Program-made: the position numbers and the translations under genes | The notes under the pieces: model-generated | The model's database searches: none | What the model was told of the DNA's origin: nothing | What the model saw: the letters and a program-made list of their open reading frames with translations, nothing else | Origin: Leucogyrophana mollusca | Lineage: Eukaryota > Basidiomycota > Agaricomycetes > Boletales | DNA: 64,000 bases | Direction: 5' to 3' | Assembly (NCBI GenBank): GCA_021014945.1 | Contig: MU266339.1 | Coordinates: forward strand, 62,001 to 126,000 | Shown: positions 60,800 through 64,000 of the stretch, piece after piece | Numbering within the stretch: the first letter of the stretch is position 1 | Layout: every line of letters starts with the position of its first letter

Positions 60800-62475
60800 T
60801 TATGACGCTGTTTGGTTGATCGTCCCGCATCCCAAACACCAGTCTCCCAAATATACCGTCGCTATTTGGCCGGGAGCAACAGCTTTTTGAGGCTCATCAA
60901 ACACGATACGCATACCGCTTTGGCCCTCTCTGCGCACGTTAGCTCGGGGAGTAGAGCAAGAGGAAAGAGCTCACGGGTAGACTGTACAGCCGACGTCCTC
61001 CATAACGTGGCGAAACTTCGTGCGTGCTTGGAGACCTCGTGGGTCTGAGAAGCCACGGGGATGGTGGTCTTTCCATATCCATGTCCATTCTGGGACCACG
61101 ACAGAGCTACAATATAGCGCAGGATGATCTCTGTTGGGGTACGCCATTATCAGTGCGGTGCGTTAAGCTGGAACGTTGGGTACTATACTGACGTTCCAGG
61201 CACAACGTATACAATGTTCTTGTCGATGTCCTTCTTCGCGACGAACATCCTCTGAGGCAGACCGGGGATCTTCGCGCCTTGCCCTATTGTATATGACCAC
61301 AGTCCTTGATGTGTTCCCGACTCCCGTCCCGTCGTTAAATCAATTATAGGACCAGGATTGGGGGATATGTATTGGGCTGGCCATCACTTGCGTCAGCCAT
61401 TTTGCAAGACCGCAAGAGAGAAACTCCCACAGATGAAGTCGTGAAACTTCCTCTTTTCACCCACAAAGCATATCCCCATGCTTTCCTCTCTGGCTGCAGT
61501 GGGTAGGTCCCATGATTTAGCCAATTTCCTCACATCAGATTTATTGAGATCGGCTAGTGGAAATAGAGCTCGGGCGAGTCCGCTCTCGGATATGGACGAG
61601 AGATAGTATGTCTGGTCTTTGGCGAGGTCGTGAGGGCGAAGCAGTCTAGGGCGTGGGGGTTGAGAGGAGTCAGCGGAGATCCAGTCTTTGCGGGCGTAGT
61701 GTCCTTAGCGACATGTGAGCACAGTAATCGACACTGAGAACACCTGATACATATAGTATTGCAGTTGAACACACCTGTCGCAAGCCATGGCGTGTTTGAC
61801 AGTGCAGAATCTCGCGTCAGGCGCTGCAGCAACGCGCCAAATTTGACCTCCCTGATAAAGACCAATTAAGTTTTACAAAGGCACGGTGGATGCCTAGTAT
61901 CATCATACTTGTTGCACCAGACATCGGGATTAGGTGTTACGCCGGACTGCCACGATGCAAGAGCAGGCTCGAAAACCCGTGTCCAGTATTCTTGCGACAG
62001 ATCAATCTTAACCGGCATCAGTTAAATTCGTTGAATATAAAAACAATGTCTCAGACCATGCGACAAGGAAGATCGATCTTTCTGCAGACGCGTTGCACGT
62101 CTTCCCAGTCCTTTTCCCATTCGCAGCCCTGGTCAGAGCCAGATTCGTCGCGGGTGTCCCAGTTGCGCATGAAAACTGCCGAGAGATCATAGTCCTGTGA
62201 CAGAGTCGGACTAACAGATATGATGCTGGATCTCCAATACTTACATTGTGGGCCAGCAGCTGGGCGGTCACCGACGAGTCTACTCCTCCGGACATGGCGA
62301 CCACCACTTAAATTACCACCATGGGTACCAGGGTATTAGCAAGAAATCCGGGCGGATACGCCGTAAAGATACCTTTGTCGCCTTTCTTTGGGACGAGGGT
62401 AGCATGGGTGTAGTATCGTCGAACCTTTGCCTTGCTGAGGAAATGACATCGACGCGACCAAAATGTCACAGACAT
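60800..62475 (-). CDS. slm3: Mitochondrial tRNA-specific 2-thiouridylase (MTU1/SLM3/TRMU)
   Basis: Nine exons: 62373-62475, 62245-62306, 62057-62194, 61909-62006, 61775-61851, 61431-61703, 61193-61376, 60975-61130, 60800-60929; 406 aa. The enzyme thiolates C2 of wobble U34 in mitochondrial tRNA-Lys, -Glu and -Gln. The N-terminus from ATG 62475 ([20 protein letters not shown]) is a typical basic presequence. The PP-loop is [15 protein letters not shown]. The two catalytic Cys are in [13 protein letters not shown] and MGICFVGE. Other blocks are [41 protein letters not shown] and [20 protein letters not shown]. An upstream in-frame ATG (62505) would add ten residues. It is divergently paired with ELP3. 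Confidence 0.95.
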
Positions 62476-62647
62476 GATTCCGAAGAGTGTGACACGGAAT
62501 GGCAAAATTTGGTGTGACCCGACGACGTGACATGAGATCGGTCACTTCATCCACCAGCACCAGTGGCAGTGACTGGAAGGGAATCAGTCATACTCAATCA
62601 TCTGGAGATAAGAACAGTGACATATCCCTGCTTCCCGACGCTCAGCT
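62476..62647. promoter_or_regulatory. Shared bidirectional promoter region of MTU1/SLM3 and ELP3
   Basis: Only 172 bp separate the two start codons, so the core promoters of both genes must lie within or overlap each other's leaders. No clear TATA box is seen on either side. The direct repeat-like CATCGACGCGACCAAAATG/GACGACGTGACATGAG context is the only local pattern noted. Confidence 0.6.
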
Positions 62648-64000
62648 ATGGTGCAGGGGACTAAAACAGATGGTACGGTATGCTACTTCCATTCCGCTCT
62701 CTTTCATTCAACGATATACATGAAATACAGGCCCATCTCAAGCTGAAATACTTTTGCGTGTAACGTCCTCCATCGCATCCGAGCTCATAAAGGCGCATGA
62801 CGCCAACCAAACCGTATCACTAAATGAGCTCCGTGCTAAGCTATCGAAAAAGCACGGCTTTGGTGGTGTCCCGAGGCTGGTGGACATCATCAGCGCGATT
62901 CCGGATGAGTACAAGAAGGCTTTGTTGCCCAAGCTGAGGGCGAGGCCGATCAGGAGCGCTAGCGGGGTGCGCACATACCATATTATGGCCTCGGTGCTTG
63001 CATCTGATCAACTCACAGATTGCGGTGGTTGCAGTGATGTGTAAACCACATCGATGTCCACATATTGCGATGACGGGGAATATTTGTGTGTGAGCAGAGT
63101 CTAATTACCAGGTAACCTTAGGCTTACATACCTCAGATATTGCCCAGGCGGGCCAGATTCCGATTTCGACTACAGCACGCAGAGCTATACGGGATACGAA
63201 CCTACAAGCATGCGTGCGATCCGTGCTCGTTACGATCCATATGAACAAACCCGAGGTCGTGTCGAACAGCTGAAAGCCCTGGGGCACAGTGTCGATAAAG
63301 TAGGTCATGCTAAACTGTTTACCCACCGATTTTACGAACGGATTCGCGAAAGGTCGAGTTCATCATCATGGGCGGGACGTTTATGAGCATGCCGGAAGAC
63401 TACCGAGCCAAGTTCATCGCCCAGCTCCACAATGCTCTCTCGGGATTCACAGGCACGGACGTCGACGAAGCTGTCAGGTATGTCCCAAGCGCCCCTCTTC
63501 AGCCGATGCCATGATAACAGAGACGCACAGGTACTCAGAGCGGAGTAAGTCAAAAGCAATCGGCATAACGATCGAGACACGGCCAGATTATTGCCTTCGA
63601 CCCCACCTGAGGTACGCTTCCCCCCGCTAATACGCCTGACATTTTCCTGAGGTGCGTTTAATCTCCCCGGCAGCCAGATGCTCCGCTATGGCTGCACGCG
63701 TCTCGAAATAGGCGTCCAATCCGTCTACGAGGACGTCGCCCGGGACACAAACCGCGGGCACACCGTCCGCGCCGTCTCCGAGTCCTTCCACCTCGCCAAA
63801 GACGCCGGATTCAAAGTCGTCGCACATATGATGCCCGACTTGCCCAACGTCGGCCTCGAGCGCGACCTCGAGCAGTTCAAGGAGTACTTTGAAAATCCCG
63901 CATTCAGGAGCGACGGGCTGAAGATCTACCCAACGCTTGTGATTCGCGGGACGGGGTTGTACGAGCTTTGGAGGACGGGGCGGTATAAGAATTATACGCC
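62648..64000 (+). CDS. elp3: ELP3, catalytic subunit of Elongator (3' end outside window)
   Basis: Exons 62648-62672, 62731-62966, 63019-63089, 63137-63299, 63353-63477, 63531-63611 and 63674 to beyond the window end; frame continuous to base 64000. ELP3 is a radical-SAM tRNA acetyltransferase that starts the cm5/mcm5/ncm5 modification of wobble U34 in cytosolic tRNAs. The radical-SAM cluster Cys are C100, C110 and C113 ([14 protein letters not shown]), preceded by [10 protein letters not shown]. Further landmarks are [43 protein letters not shown] and [20 protein letters not shown]. The first exon is 25 nt (MVQGTKTD). The KAT domain lies beyond the window. It is head-to-head with the mitochondrial U34 thiolase gene. 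Confidence 0.96.

Noticed and set aside
1..64000. CRISPR arrays, rRNA genes, tRNA genes, polyketide or peptide synthetase clusters
   Set aside because: Looked for and not seen. Arrays are not expected in a fungal nuclear genome, and no convincing tRNA cloverleaf with A/B boxes was recognised by eye; tRNAscan-SE would settle the tRNA point.

Overview
The window is fungal nuclear DNA, almost certainly from an Agaricomycete basidiomycete and possibly from the Polyporales. This is inferred from short GT-AG introns (about 45-70 nt) in nearly every gene, dense genes on both strands, and Agaricomycete-type families such as CE16 esterases, DUF7598 and small secreted proteins. For most genes the exons were assembled by hand from splice signals and family conservation. 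Where a total length is given, the exons sum to an exact multiple of three. Gene coordinates run from start codon to stop codon and include introns.

Layout. 1-14 kb is an accessory, duplication-rich region. It holds two tandem DHA2-type MFS transporter genes (the first cut by the window edge), a decayed tyrosine-recombinase element abutting the second, and three co-oriented paralogues of a small secreted protein. Two of those paralogues lie on a tandem segmental duplication of about 1.73 kb. 14-44 kb is mostly conserved housekeeping: FAHD1-like hydrolase (+), SAPS-family phosphatase partner (-), AP-2 mu (-), CE16 esterase (+), a dimeric-barrel-like protein (+), TRF4-type poly(A) polymerase (+), a disordered protein whose start codon is split by an intron (+), PPIL1 cyclophilin (+), a Cys-rich CxxC protein (-), a DUF7598 membrane protein (-), a Ser/Thr-rich single-pass surface protein (-), a small basic protein (-) and IML1 of GATOR1/SEACIT (+). 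44-51 kb has larger gene-free gaps around NAA20 (-), an AT-hook coiled-coil protein (+) and a PHO85-type cyclin (+). 51-64 kb holds an Asi1/Asi3-like RING membrane protein (-), mitochondrial PGS1 (+), D-aminoacyl-tRNA deacylase DTD1 (-), a MetX-like alpha/beta hydrolase (+), the mitochondrial tRNA 2-thiouridylase MTU1/SLM3 (-) and ELP3 (+, cut by the window end).

Themes. There is no metabolic gene cluster. The most suggestive arrangement is the head-to-head MTU1/ELP3 pair, with 172 bp between start codons. Both enzymes modify the wobble uridine U34, one in mitochondria and one in the cytosol, and DTD1 lies 5 kb away. Three dispersed copies of a short hairpin repeat with an invariant 14-nt loop lie in intergenic DNA. 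I saw no CRISPR array, rRNA or convincing tRNA.
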